From Nocardiopsis metallicus (GTDB lineage Bacteria; Actinomycetota; Actinomycetes; Streptosporangiales; Streptosporangiaceae), in the NCBI RefSeq assembly GCF_014201115.1, contig NZ_JACHDO010000001.1, forward strand, positions 3,472,001-3,536,000: a stretch of DNA of 64,000 nucleotides, in the 5' to 3' direction. A program made the position numbers and the translations under genes. The stretch's first letter is position 1, and every line of letters starts with the position of its first letter. This document shows positions 8,301 through 16,749 of the stretch, piece after piece. Under the pieces are notes generated by a model. It did no database searches, was not told the DNA's origin, and saw nothing but the letters and a program-made list of their open reading frames with translations.

Positions 8301-8336
8301 GTGGGTGGTGGGAGACGGCCGTCTCCCACCACCCAC
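8301..8336. promoter_or_regulatory. 36-bp perfect palindrome with nearby GGGAGA repeats
   Basis: The two 18-bp arms are GTGGGTGGTGGGAGACGG and its exact reverse complement. Two further TGGGAGA copies follow at about 8337-8361. The site lies upstream of the minus-strand DUF2637 gene. A repressor operator or a small origin or transfer site are possible readings. The symmetry and repeated core are direct observations; the function is inference. Confidence 0.6.
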
Positions 8337-8461
8337 TGGGAGATTTTTGGGAGACGCGAACCTCCCCCAACGGCTCCCAACCGCCGCGAAGATCCCTCAA
8401 CGGAACCCTCTGAACTGGGCGAATGCTTGTTTGCGCAGGTCGATGCGACGCTTGAGCTACC

Positions 8462-8505
8462 TCGACACGGTAGGGGTCACAGGTTCGAGTCCTGTATCGC
8501 CCACA
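8462..8505 (+). repeat. Left att direct repeat (3' end of a tRNA, Val-like)
   Basis: A 44-bp sequence identical to 21203-21246. It contains an anticodon-loop-like part with GAC, a variable loop, a complete T arm (ACAGG TTCGAGT CCTGT) and the 3' acceptor strand ATCGCCC. This looks like tRNA-Val(GAC). A GGGCGAA at about 8419 could be an acceptor remnant, but the 5' half is about 14 nt too long and has no normal D arm, so I do not call a functional tRNA. Confidence 0.8.
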
Positions 8506-9058
8506 CAGTATGACCAGTTCAGGGCATGTTCCGGAGAGATCCGGCACATGCCCTTCGCTGTGTCCGACCGTCGCTTGACCGTGACAGCGGACGCCACCAG
8601 ACGGCCCTGACCGTTCAAGTCCGGCACCAGACGACACCTGACGTCCAGGTGTCATCAGCTCCGAATGATCCTGCCCGGGTCACGCAGGATCACTTCCAGG
8701 ACGCGAGAGCGCATCTCAGGACTCGGATGTAGGCAAGGTTCAGTACGCATGAGCGGACAGCCAAGTCCGTTGCCCGACAGCAGCCATCAGCTCTCTGATG
8801 GCCTTCGCTCCTCTCGGATCGTGAGCCCGCAAGTGGCAAGTTGCACAAGAAGGCACCAGCACCTGTTCAGCTCCAAGACCGCCGCGAGCCTCTCGTGTAT
8901 CACCACCCCCAGCCCCGAACCAACCTCTGGCGACGGGAACCCTGAACAAGGGCGCAGCCCGATACAGATCTTTGAGCTGTCGCGCTCCTGCCATCACACA
9001 CCCAGGAGAGGTCACCACCTCGCGCTGCCTCTGCACAGACATGACCAGTCTCGGCCAT
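8506..9058. other. Gene-poor stretch inside the integrated element
   Basis: Apart from the hairpin at 8521-8554, I see no supported gene. A minus-strand frame at 8740-9042 has a CATCH motif near its C-terminus that faintly recalls a zinc or HNH site, but no full domain can be traced. Confidence 0.5.
8521..8554 (+). terminator. Hairpin after the left tRNA end
   Basis: Arms AGGGCATGT and ACATGCCCT pair perfectly, with an inner CCGG/CCGG stem. It lies 15 bp after the tRNA 3' end, a usual place for a tRNA terminator. There is no T tract. Confidence 0.5.
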
Positions 9059-9062
9059 CTAG

Positions 9063-10776
9063 CCCCGGCTATTCAGCGGAATTGGGAGGACCGACCCCTG
9101 ACAGCACGAAAGGTGCCCCTACCTGCAAAGATGTGACTGTCTAGGAAACATCACAGCAGAATCAGGAGCACCTTTCTGGTGCACGAGCCTACCTGGGACC
9201 ACCGCCTGTCCGTGACCGCCAACAGCACCAACCTCGTCGGGCATGCCGGAGCCGTCCTGCTCCGCCAGCTCGCCGACCGCACCGGCCTCACCCGGGCCCT
9301 CGCCACAGCCTTGCCCACCAGCACCGCCAACGGCTGGCGGGACCGGGCCACCACCCTGGTCCACCTGGTCATCGCCATCGTGCTCGGCGCCCGCAACCTC
9401 TCCGAAGCCGAACGCCTGGGCCTGCACCACCGGCCCGTGTTCGGCCCACCCACTTCCGACTCCACCCTGCGCCGCGCCCTGAACGTCCTCGACGAGAGGG
9501 CCCTGGCGGCGATCGCCAAGGCCCGGCGGCAGATCCGCCGCCACGTGTGGACGCTGCTGCACCTGCGCCCCGGCGGGTTCCCCCAAGTGAAGGTCGCGGG
9601 CAAACCCCTGAAGGGATGGATCGTGCTGGACGCCGACGCCACGATCATCACCACCACCTCCAACAAGGAAGGGGCCGCACCCACCTTCAAGTCCAGTTTC
9701 GGGTTCCACCCCCTGGCCGCCTGGTGCGCCAACACCGGCGAGTGCCTGGCCATGCTGCTGCGCCCCGGCAACGCCGGAGCCAACACCGCGAGCGACCACA
9801 TCAACGTGCTCACCTGGGCCCTGGATCAGGTCCCCGGCTCTTCCCGGGCCAAGATCCTCGTCCGTATCGACGGAGCCGGCGCCACCCACGACCTCCTCGA
9901 GTACCTGGAGAAGCTGAACACCAGCCGCAGGACGGTGCGCTTCACCGTCGGGTGGAAGATCACCACCGCGGACGAGGAGGCGATCGCGAAGATCCCCGAG
10001 AGCGCGTGGGAGAGCGCCGTGGACCAGAAAGGCGACCTCCAAGAGGGCTATGAGGTCGCCGAACTGACCGGGCTCAACACCCGCGAAGGCTGGCCCAAGG
10101 GGATGCGGCTCATCGTCCGCCGGGTACGCCCCTCCCGCCGCCACACCGCCAAGCTCACCGCCATGGAGAGGAAGACCGGTTGGCGCTACGCCATCTGCGC
10201 GACCAACATCAAGCGGATGCATCGGGTGCCGGGCTCCCACCAGGCCCAGTTTCTGGACGCGCTGCACCGAGACCACGCCGAGGTCGAGGATCGGGTGCGC
10301 ACGAACAAGGCGATGGGGCTCGCGTTGTTGCCGTCATCGTCCTGGCAGGTCAACCAGGCGTGGGTGCTCGCGGCCAACCTGGCCGCGGATCTGGACGCCT
10401 GGCTGCGGTTGCTCACCCTGCACGATGCGGAGGACCTCGCGGATGCCGAGCCTGAGAGCATGCGGTTTCGGATCTACCACCTGCCCGCCCGTCTGGCCCG
10501 CCACGCCCGCCGCCGCTTCCTGCGTATCGAACGGTCCTGGCCCTGGGCGGAGGCGTTCACTACCTGCTGGCAGCGGTTGACCGCTCTGCCGACCCTCACC
10601 TGAGGATCGGGACCTGATCCGACGAGCAGCAGGAAGGAGGGAGCACGCAGTTCCGGGGTTCGTGGAGCCCGGCGCGCACCGCGGCGTCACGCGAGGGCTC
10701 GTTCCTGCCCGGACCAGGGACACCATGGGCGAAGTGCCGGATCAGAAGACGCGATCAGACCCCTGACGAATCCGGG
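9063..10776 (+). mobile_element. IS1380-type insertion sequence
   Basis: About 1.71 kb. The ends are imperfect inverted repeats: the left begins CCCCGGCTATTCAGCGG and the right, read inward, begins CCCGGATTCGTCAGGGG. Both ends are flanked by CTAG (9059-9062 and 10777-10780), matching the 4-bp duplication expected for this family. It carries one transposase gene. Confidence 0.75.
9179..10603 (+). CDS. IS1380-family transposase
   Basis: A 474-residue DDE transposase starting at GTG 9179. The catalytic-core strands include WIVLDADATI near residue 160 and ILVRIDGAGATHDL near 230, and the C-terminal arginine-rich part carries YHLPARLARHARRRF. Length and motifs fit IS1380/IS1677-like transposases. 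The frame is intact, so the element may still be active. Confidence 0.85.
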   Translation: MHEPTWDHRLSVTANSTNLVGHAGAVLLRQLADRTGLTRALATALPTSTANGWRDRATTLVHLVIAIVLGARNLSEAERLGLHHRPVFGPPTSDSTLRRALNVLDERALAAIAKARRQIRRHVWTLLHLRPGGFPQVKVAGKPLKGWIVLDADATIITTTSNKEGAAPTFKSSFGFHPLAAWCANTGECLAMLLRPGNAGANTASDHINVLTWALDQVPGSSRAKILVRIDGAGATHDLLEYLEKLNTSRRTVRFTVGWKITTADEEAIAKIPESAWESAVDQKGDLQEGYEVAELTGLNTREGWPKGMRLIVRRVRPSRRHTAKLTAMERKTGWRYAICATNIKRMHRVPGSHQAQFLDALHRDHAEVEDRVRTNKAMGLALLPSSSWQVNQAWVLAANLAADLDAWLRLLTLHDAEDLADAEPESMRFRIYHLPARLARHARRRFLRIERSWPWAEAFTTCWQRLTALPTLT

Positions 10777-10969
10777 CTAGAGGACAATGCAGCTTCCTTC
10801 ATGCGAAAATATCGCGCCTCGACATCCTTGCATCAACCACCAAGTGGAGAATACCTGAACCGTGACTCGAAAATCAGTAATATTCTCCATTATAGCCCTC
10901 GCAATTCTTCCAGCCTTGGCGGCTCCTTTTTTCGGGATCGAAAGGACAGCGTGGCTCGCCTCGATAACC

Positions 10970-12574
10970 GTAAGCATTCAGTTGCTGGGTTCGCCTGACA
11001 GGGCGACACTGGACCAGGCACGATGTCCACCATGCCGTCGGGACTGGAGACCGCCTCGCGTGAGGACCTGCTCGCGCTGATCGGTGTGCTCCACGAACAA
11101 AACACCGCCCTGCGCCAGCACCTGGCCCAGCAGACCGAAGAGATCACCCGCCTCAAGGCCGAGAACGAACAGCTCCGAGCCGACAACGCGCGTCTGACCA
11201 CCCGGGTCGCGCAGCTCGAACGCCGCCTGGGACGCAACTCCGGCAACTCCTCCCTGCCACCCTCCTCGGACCTGTTCGACAAGCCCGAACGCGCACCCGC
11301 CAAGAAGAGCGCCCGCAAACGCGGACGCCAACCAGGCGCTGAAGGCTTCGGACTGCCTATGGTCGAAAACCCCGACCAGGTCCACGACCATCTGCCCGCC
11401 ACCTGCACCGGGTGCCACGCCGAGCTGGACCCGGCCTCCTCCATTGGCTACCAGCGCCGTCAGGTCCGCGACATCCCCCTGGTCACGGTGCAGGTGAGTG
11501 AGCACCGCGCCCACACCTGCGCGTGCCAGTGCGGAAGCATCACCCAAGCAGCGATGCCCCAGGAACTGGCCGCCTCCCCTTCCTCCTACGGCCCCCACCT
11601 GCGCACCCTGGCCGTCTACCTGCTCGTGTTCCAGCACATCCCGGTGGAGCGCACCGCACAGCTCATCAACGACCTGACCGGCGCGAAGGTCTCCACCGGA
11701 TGGGTGTCGCATCTACTGGGCGAGGCCCATGCTCTGGTCAGCGACAGCCTCAACCTGATCCGGGCGTTGCTCACCCTGGCCCACGTGCTGCACGCCGATG
11801 AGACCACCACCCGCATCAAGGACCAACGGTGCTGGTTGCATGTGGCCTGCAACGAGCACCTGACCCTGCTGGGTCTAGCTCCGCGTTCACGAGCCGGGGC
11901 GAACACGTTGGGGGTACTGCCGGGCTTTACCGGCACCCTGGTGCACGACTCCTTGGCCTTGTACTCGGGTTACACGTGCGCCCACCAGCTGTGCGGGGCG
12001 CACCTGATCCGCGAGCTCACCGCTGCCGAACAGGACCACCCCGGCCAGCACTGGCACCGTCAGATCCGGTCCGCGCTGGCCACCTTGGCCCGCGAGGCGG
12101 GGCGTGTGCGCTGCGGCCAGGCCGAGCACATCCCCGCCGGGGTGCTCCTGGCCCAAGGGGAGTTGTTCCACCACGGCATCGCGGTCGGGCTGTCCTGCCA
12201 TCCCCGGGCCCAAGGAAGGAAGCAATCACCGGCCCGCAACCTGCTCGAGCGTCTGCGGGAGCGGGCCGAGCAGGTGTTGGGCTTCTCCGACCGGCCCCAC
12301 CTGGTGCCCTTCACCAACAACCTCGCCGAAAGAGCGCTCAGACCCCTCAAGACCCAGGTGAAGATCTCCGGTTGCCACCAGTCCCGTCAGGGGGCGGCGG
12401 CCTGGCTCGGGGTGCGTTCCTACATCGACTCGGCCCGCAAGCACGGGGTGAGCGCGTTCGAAGCGCTGCGCCGGGCGTTCACCGGACAGTTGTGGATGCC
12501 GCCCATCCCCGCCTCCGCCTGACCAGCTAAGGCCATCTACCCTCCGCAGTCCCCAACGCCTTCTGAATGCTTAC
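10970..12574 (+). mobile_element. IS66-type insertion sequence (transposase only)
   Basis: 1,605 bp. The ends are GTAAGCATTCAG (10970-10981) and its exact reverse complement (12563-12574). Perfect 8-bp direct repeats CGATAACC flank it (10962-10969 and 12575-12582), the duplication length of IS66. It carries only a tnpC-type gene, without tnpA or tnpB. Confidence 0.95.
11023..12522 (+). CDS. IS66-family transposase
   Basis: A 499-residue protein. An N-terminal coiled coil (EEITRLKAENEQLRADNARL) precedes the NSGNSSLPPSSD motif typical of the family. A zinc-binding block follows, with CTGCHAEL and CACQCG. The DDE core shows VLHADETTTRI, VHDSLALYSGY and TNNLAERALRPLK. ATG 11023 is the first start; ATG 11032 is an alternative. 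The frame is complete. Confidence 0.93.
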   Translation: MSTMPSGLETASREDLLALIGVLHEQNTALRQHLAQQTEEITRLKAENEQLRADNARLTTRVAQLERRLGRNSGNSSLPPSSDLFDKPERAPAKKSARKRGRQPGAEGFGLPMVENPDQVHDHLPATCTGCHAELDPASSIGYQRRQVRDIPLVTVQVSEHRAHTCACQCGSITQAAMPQELAASPSSYGPHLRTLAVYLLVFQHIPVERTAQLINDLTGAKVSTGWVSHLLGEAHALVSDSLNLIRALLTLAHVLHADETTTRIKDQRCWLHVACNEHLTLLGLAPRSRAGANTLGVLPGFTGTLVHDSLALYSGYTCAHQLCGAHLIRELTAAEQDHPGQHWHRQIRSALATLAREAGRVRCGQAEHIPAGVLLAQGELFHHGIAVGLSCHPRAQGRKQSPARNLLERLRERAEQVLGFSDRPHLVPFTNNLAERALRPLKTQVKISGCHQSRQGAAAWLGVRSYIDSARKHGVSAFEALRRAFTGQLWMPPIPASA

Positions 12575-13425
12575 CGATAACCGCAGTACCCCTAGCAGCC
12601 CTAATTGCACTTCACACATCAATGCAGACAAACAAGAAAACAGAAGACACGCAACAGCAAAGTAAAAATATCACCCCTCCAATGGAAACCGGAGACGCCC
12701 CCAACCAAGAACCAGCAAGAACAATCGGACCTACAACTCGGATCAAAGTTGAGCAGTATGCGAACCCCCTCATCACAACAACCTTGTTTGGAATTTTCAG
12801 CGGCTTCGCCTCCCTAATAGTGAACGCAACCCATGGAGGCTGGTACGCCGCAGCATGCGGAATGGCACTAATGTTCGGTGCAGGGGTTGCTTATGAGAAA
12901 TGGACTTCAACCGCCCGAAAAGATCTACATCACGCTTTCGGAACTCATATTGCATCTAACGCATGTCTTTTCGGGCTGATCGTGGCGCCGAGCATCGCAG
13001 GCGGGGCTGGACAACTAGCGGAATCCCTCACCGGGACGGGTTCGGAAAATTTTGGAGTTCTCACCGGAGCCATCGCCTATGGAGCAATCCCCGCAGCAGT
13101 TGTTTTCCGCCTCGGGATGCTCACAGCCGGAGGATACGAAGCTCGAAATCGCAAGAATGACGACCAACGACAAAAGGAACGTGAAGAAGACTGGAAAAAG
13201 CTACGACCCCATATCGGGCCTGCACTCTCAATGGCCTTCATCGCCTTCACCGTCAGCTTGCTGATTTCTGCATTATTCAATCGCCCTGAATATGGAGCCA
13301 CGATCGGCTTCATCATGGCACTGGTAATAATATCCGCAGACATCAGCACGAGAAGCGCCAGTCTTAGGCAATGACGACAATCCAGACTCCGAAATTGTTG
13401 ATACTATCAACACATATGGGGTTTC

Positions 13426-13623
13426 TCATTCCGCTCGAACCAGCTTCATAAGATCAGCCGTTGAGACGCGGTACAGGTTCCCGATCCGCACCACGTGTAC
13501 CGGAAACTCCCCCGCGCGAGCGAGCTCGTAGGCTTTGGTCCGACCGATCCCCAGTACCCGGGCAGCGGTCATCAGATCCACCGTGGGTGGCAGATCCTTC
13601 AGCCCTTCCACGGTGAGCTTCAC
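13426..13623 (-). CDS. Excisionase-like helix-turn-helix protein
   Basis: A 65-residue protein starting at GTG 13623. It is a single MerR/Xis-type winged helix: VDLMTAARVLGIGRTKAYEL, then RAGEFPVHVVRIGNLYRVS. The start overlaps the stop of the replication-relaxation gene by GTGA, so the two are coupled. In actinomycete integrative elements such a protein is usually the excisionase or a small regulator. It lies about 6 kb from the integrase, so it may serve replication control rather than excision. Confidence 0.75.
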   Translation of the reverse strand: MKLTVEGLKDLPPTVDLMTAARVLGIGRTKAYELARAGEFPVHVVRIGNLYRVSTADLMKLVRAE

Positions 13624-14537
13624 ACGATCACCTCCACCGATACGAGTTCGATCAACGCCACACGATCCAAGCCCCGGGATGGGCTCAAAGGCGACCAGAC
13701 CGCCGTATTCGGGTCCTGAGCCCCGGAAAGATGTGCGGTCGCCACAGGAACCCGTCCTACGCCCTCCACACGCCGCAGCGCTCCCCGAGCGTTGGTCTCA
13801 CGGCGAGGCGTGGGGAAGACGAACAGCACCCAGGGCACCGCGCGCACGGCGGCCCCGGTGAAGTCGGCGTAGCGTTCCATCTTCCTCGTGAGCTGGCGGT
13901 GGGTTTCGGTACCCGTATCCCACTCCAGGAAGAACTCCACCGAGCGATCGCCCTCGGCCCAGTGCCCGTATCCGTCCGGGTGCGGCAGTCCTATGCCCCA
14001 CTCCCCGCAGTGCGCGTCCACCCGTTCAGCGGTGTCGGTGGCGTTCAGCCACTCCCCCAGCTCCGCACGGCCGCCAGTGCGCGCTGCCGCGATCAAGGCG
14101 GTGAAGAACCCGTTGGCTCCCACCCGGTGCTCCAGGTGGGTACTTCGAGCAACGGCGAGCTGACGGTCCTGACGTACCCGGGACCGCTCGACGTCGGTTC
14201 CGTCGTTCGCGGCCAGGACGTGCGCGCCGATCGTGTCAATGACGTAGTGCCAGGGAGCCGATCCGCGGTCGCGGCGGGGGCGGAACCGGGCGACCAGCCC
14301 CAGGCCGGTCAGGACGCGCAGGCGCTGCACCGCGCGGCTGTGGCTGGTGAAGGCCACCTGGGCGATCTGGGGTGTGGTGAGTACGCGGTGGGTGCGAAGA
14401 AGAGACAGGACGCGGTGGTCGCGGTCGGTCAGGTGACGGGCCAGGCGCAGCAGGTGAGCGGTATCCGGACGGCGGCCAGAATGCTCCATCAGAATCTGTA
14501 CAACCCTTCGGGCTAGGAGGGTTTTCGGGGGCACCAT
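13620..14537 (-). CDS. Replication-relaxation family protein
   Basis: A 305-residue protein. An N-terminal winged helix is visible (RDHRVLSLLRTHRVLTTPQI, then SRAVQRLRVLTGLGLVARF), followed by the family core with VEFFLEWDTGTETHRQLTRK. These proteins (PF13814-like) occur on Streptomyces and Nocardiopsis plasmids and integrative elements and are linked to replication or DNA relaxation. The first start at 14537 was kept; ATG 14489 (MEHSGRR) is possible, and neither has a strong ribosome site. The short HTH gene downstream is coupled to it. The 281 bp upstream (14538-14818) hold no recognised gene. Confidence 0.8.
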   Translation of the reverse strand: MVPPKTLLARRVVQILMEHSGRRPDTAHLLRLARHLTDRDHRVLSLLRTHRVLTTPQIAQVAFTSHSRAVQRLRVLTGLGLVARFRPRRDRGSAPWHYVIDTIGAHVLAANDGTDVERSRVRQDRQLAVARSTHLEHRVGANGFFTALIAAARTGGRAELGEWLNATDTAERVDAHCGEWGIGLPHPDGYGHWAEGDRSVEFFLEWDTGTETHRQLTRKMERYADFTGAAVRAVPWVLFVFPTPRRETNARGALRRVEGVGRVPVATAHLSGAQDPNTAVWSPLSPSRGLDRVALIELVSVEVIV

Positions 14538-14818
14538 CCGCCGGGCCCGAACCAGCCCTGTACTGGTGAGTGGCGTGAGCAGAGCCCAGCGGTTCAGAGA
14601 AGACCACGCATCCGCTGGCCGATCCGCTGAGGGATCAGCCGAACTTCCTCCTGATTCCTCTCCTTACCTATCAAGAGGAACAAGAGACCCGAATTCGCTC
14701 ATTGACTGAAGGGCTCGTCAGATATCGATGGTTAAGCCGCAGGTGAGGAGTGTGCACGGCAGAGGACGGCCCACCACCCGGGAGGAGAGCAGTGGGCCAA
14801 CATGATCTGGGGATGGTG

Positions 14819-14989
14819 TCAGTTCGAGAAGTCGTGTCCTTCGCAAGCCACGAGTGCGGCCCACTCAGCAGCCGGGAAGGCCAGTGTGGCCGCTTGCCGG
14901 TTCTGGGTGTCCCGAACCAAGGTGTTGCTTCCTTCGCTGACCTCGACGCAGTGGGCGGCGTCGTTGCTGTAGCTGGACTTGTGCCACAT
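14819..14989 (-). CDS. DUF397 protein
   Basis: A 56-residue protein beginning MWHKSSYSNDAAHCVEVSE with core VRDTQNRQAATLAF, a textbook DUF397. DUF397 genes are nearly always the partner of an upstream XRE/DUF5753 gene, as here. Such pairs behave like regulator/antagonist or toxin/antitoxin-like units in Streptomyces, for example around BldB/AbaA-like loci. ATG 14989 directly overlaps the end of the XRE gene. Confidence 0.9.
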   Translation of the reverse strand: MWHKSSYSNDAAHCVEVSEGSNTLVRDTQNRQAATLAFPAAEWAALVACEGHDFSN

Positions 14990-15765
14990 CACAGCAGCCT
15001 TCCTAGCAGTGCGGACGTTTCGCCCAACGGGGAGCACAGTCCGATCAGGTTCCTCACAGCAGACACTACCGCCGCAGTGTCCTCGGGTTTTTCCATGAGG
15101 AGGTTGCCCCGAGCGTAGTCGGAGGCCGCTACGACGGTGCTGTCGGCCAGCCGGTAGACCTGGATGGAGGATGCGACCAGCAGGATCGGGGTTTCATCGG
15201 GGATGAGGTGGACCGCCAGCCGCTCACGCTCTATGCGTCGCAGGATCGTCTTGACCTGATCGGTACGCACGTGGTCGGGCAGACAGGCCAGTGCCGAGAT
15301 CGGGAACACGGCCGTGATGAACGGATCGTTCTTACGGGTCAGCACCTCATAGCGCGAGACGCGGAGTTGAGCGAAGCGCTCCACCTGGTCATTGGAGGCA
15401 CTGGGGTGACCAGCGCGGAAGACCATCCGTGCGTAGGACAGGGACTGGAGTAGTCCCGGTACGAGGTTGGACACCGTCACCGTGTCGATCTCGACAGCCT
15501 TCTCTTCCAGAGCACCCTTGGAACGCATCCACGGCGGAACCTGCATGCCGGTAGCCACCGGTTCCCAGACGCGCACCAGACGGTTCCCCGCATTGAGTTC
15601 TCTATCGAGCTGTTCGACCTTCGCGCGTTTGGGGATGACGACGCCGTTTTCCCAGCGAGACACCGAGGCAGTCGAAGAACCGACTCGGTCAGCCAACTCA
15701 CCTTGGCTCAAACCAGACAATTCGCGGAGCTTGGACAGCAGAGATGTGAACTCGTTCTCAGGCAC
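14989..15765 (-). CDS. XRE-family regulator with DUF5753 domain
   Basis: 258 residues from GTG 15765. The HTH is at about 5-65 (LSKLRELSGLSQGELADRVG, then STASVSRWENG). DUF5753 follows (VSNLVPGLLQSLSYARMVF; HLIPDETPILLVASSIQVY). It is paired with the downstream DUF397 gene. The IS5 element ends one base before this GTG, so the native promoter and ribosome site are displaced. A longer frame runs into the IS5 end to 15840, but those residues are IS sequence. Expression now would depend on an element-borne promoter or a hybrid start. Confidence 0.85.
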   Translation of the reverse strand: MPENEFTSLLSKLRELSGLSQGELADRVGSSTASVSRWENGVVIPKRAKVEQLDRELNAGNRLVRVWEPVATGMQVPPWMRSKGALEEKAVEIDTVTVSNLVPGLLQSLSYARMVFRAGHPSASNDQVERFAQLRVSRYEVLTRKNDPFITAVFPISALACLPDHVRTDQVKTILRRIERERLAVHLIPDETPILLVASSIQVYRLADSTVVAASDYARGNLLMEKPEDTAAVVSAVRNLIGLCSPLGETSALLGRLL

Positions 15766-15766
15766 T

Positions 15767-16749
15767 GAGGTTTTCTCAGCGAAATGATCTCTGCGGAGCA
15801 GGGTGATTTTCGGATCCCCGCCGGGCCGGACGAGTGGCACCTGGATGCGAGCAGACGTAAAGCCCCTGGTAGGACAGGTCTCACCACAAGATCATGTCCG
15901 TAACCACCAGAGGCTTCACGTTGGTCACCTATTCTGCCACCCTCGACGTCCCACGCCACATCGTCGAGTTCCTCGCCCGACACCTGGCCGCCCACCGCCG
16001 AAGCATCGCCACTCCGAAGGGCTCACGGGCACTCGGGCCGTTCCGCCAAGCGGTGCTGGTGCTGCGCTGGTTCCGTGAGCGCGGCTGTGTGCACTGCCTG
16101 GCCCGTGACGCCGGAATCTCCCAGGCCACCAGCTACCGCTACCTACACGAAGGCATCGACGTCCTCGCCGACCAGGCCCCCGACCTGCACGAAGTCTTGG
16201 CCAACTGCCACAACGAAGGGATAGCGCGCGTAGTCTTGGACGGCACGCTGATCGCCTCCGACCGCCTCGCGGGCGTCCGCGAGAACGGCAACGACCTGTG
16301 GTTCAGCCAAAAACACAAGGCCTTCGGCGGCAACATCCAGTTCCTATCCGCACCGGACGGCACCCCGCTGTGGGTCTCCGCAGTCGAGCCCGGATCCACC
16401 CCCGACATCACCGCCGCCCGCCTCCACGCCCTGCCCGCCCTGTACAAGGCAGCGGCCGAGGGCCTGCCCACCCTGGCTGACAAGGGCTACCAAGGCGCCG
16501 GTATCGGCGTGCACACCCCCATCAAGCGCCCTACGGGCCAGGGCGAAGGGGCTCTGCACGTGGACACACGGATGTATAACGCGCTGTTGCGGCACGTGCG
16601 TGCGCTCGGTGAGCGCACCGCCGCCGAACTCAAGGAGCGCTGGCGGACGCTGAAGTACGTCACGCTTAGCCCGAGCCGGATCGGAGACATCGCCCGTGCG
16701 GCTCTTGTCCTCAACAGGCAGTGGAAATGATCTTCGCTGAGAAAACCTC
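15767..16749 (+). mobile_element. IS5-type insertion sequence
   Basis: 983 bp. The terminal repeat GAGGTTTTCTCAGCGAA is perfect over 17 bp (15767-15783 and, inverted, 16733-16749). The left flank is ACT (15764-15766). The right flank is AC (16750-16751), then the group II intron, then T (18945). The 3-bp duplication ACT is therefore recovered if the intron is removed. Confidence 0.85.
15894..16730 (+). CDS. IS5-family transposase (DDE_Tnp_4-like)
   Basis: A 278-residue protein. An N-terminal helical HTH (FRQAVLVLRWFRERG, then DAGISQATSYRYLHEG) is followed by a DDE core: VVLDGTLIASDRL (first Asp), VSAVEPGSTPDITAAR and LADKGYQGAG (second Asp), and a late GERTAAELKERW (Glu). This is the HARBI1-like endonuclease fold common in single-ORF actinobacterial IS5 elements. 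The frame is complete. Confidence 0.88.
   Translation: MSVTTRGFTLVTYSATLDVPRHIVEFLARHLAAHRRSIATPKGSRALGPFRQAVLVLRWFRERGCVHCLARDAGISQATSYRYLHEGIDVLADQAPDLHEVLANCHNEGIARVVLDGTLIASDRLAGVRENGNDLWFSQKHKAFGGNIQFLSAPDGTPLWVSAVEPGSTPDITAARLHALPALYKAAAEGLPTLADKGYQGAGIGVHTPIKRPTGQGEGALHVDTRMYNALLRHVRALGERTAAELKERWRTLKYVTLSPSRIGDIARAALVLNRQWK

Larger units (their letters stand above)
10862..13374 (+). pseudogene. Unidentified polytopic membrane protein gene, interrupted by an IS66 element
   Basis: Codons 1-36 lie at 10862-10969 (GTG start, reading MTRKSVIFSIIALAILPALA) and the rest at 12583-13374. Removing the IS66 element and one copy of its 8-bp duplication joins the two parts in frame as one 299-residue reading frame. 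The insertion falls in the second predicted membrane helix (WLASIT / AVPLAALIAL). Further helices lie around LFGIFSGFASLIV, CGMALMFGAGVAY, GVLTGAIAYGAIPAAV and ALSMAFIAFTVSLLI. The codon use is visibly lower in GC than the neighbours, which suggests recent transfer. A shorter product from ATG 12622 is possible. I recognise no family. Confidence 0.8.

Noticed and set aside
8419..8505. Intact tRNA-Val
   Set aside because: The 5' half lacks a D arm, is about 14 nt too long, and U33 would be C.
8740..9042. Possible HNH endonuclease gene on the minus strand
   Set aside because: A CATCH motif near the end recalls a zinc site, but no second half of an HNH fold and no start signal could be found.
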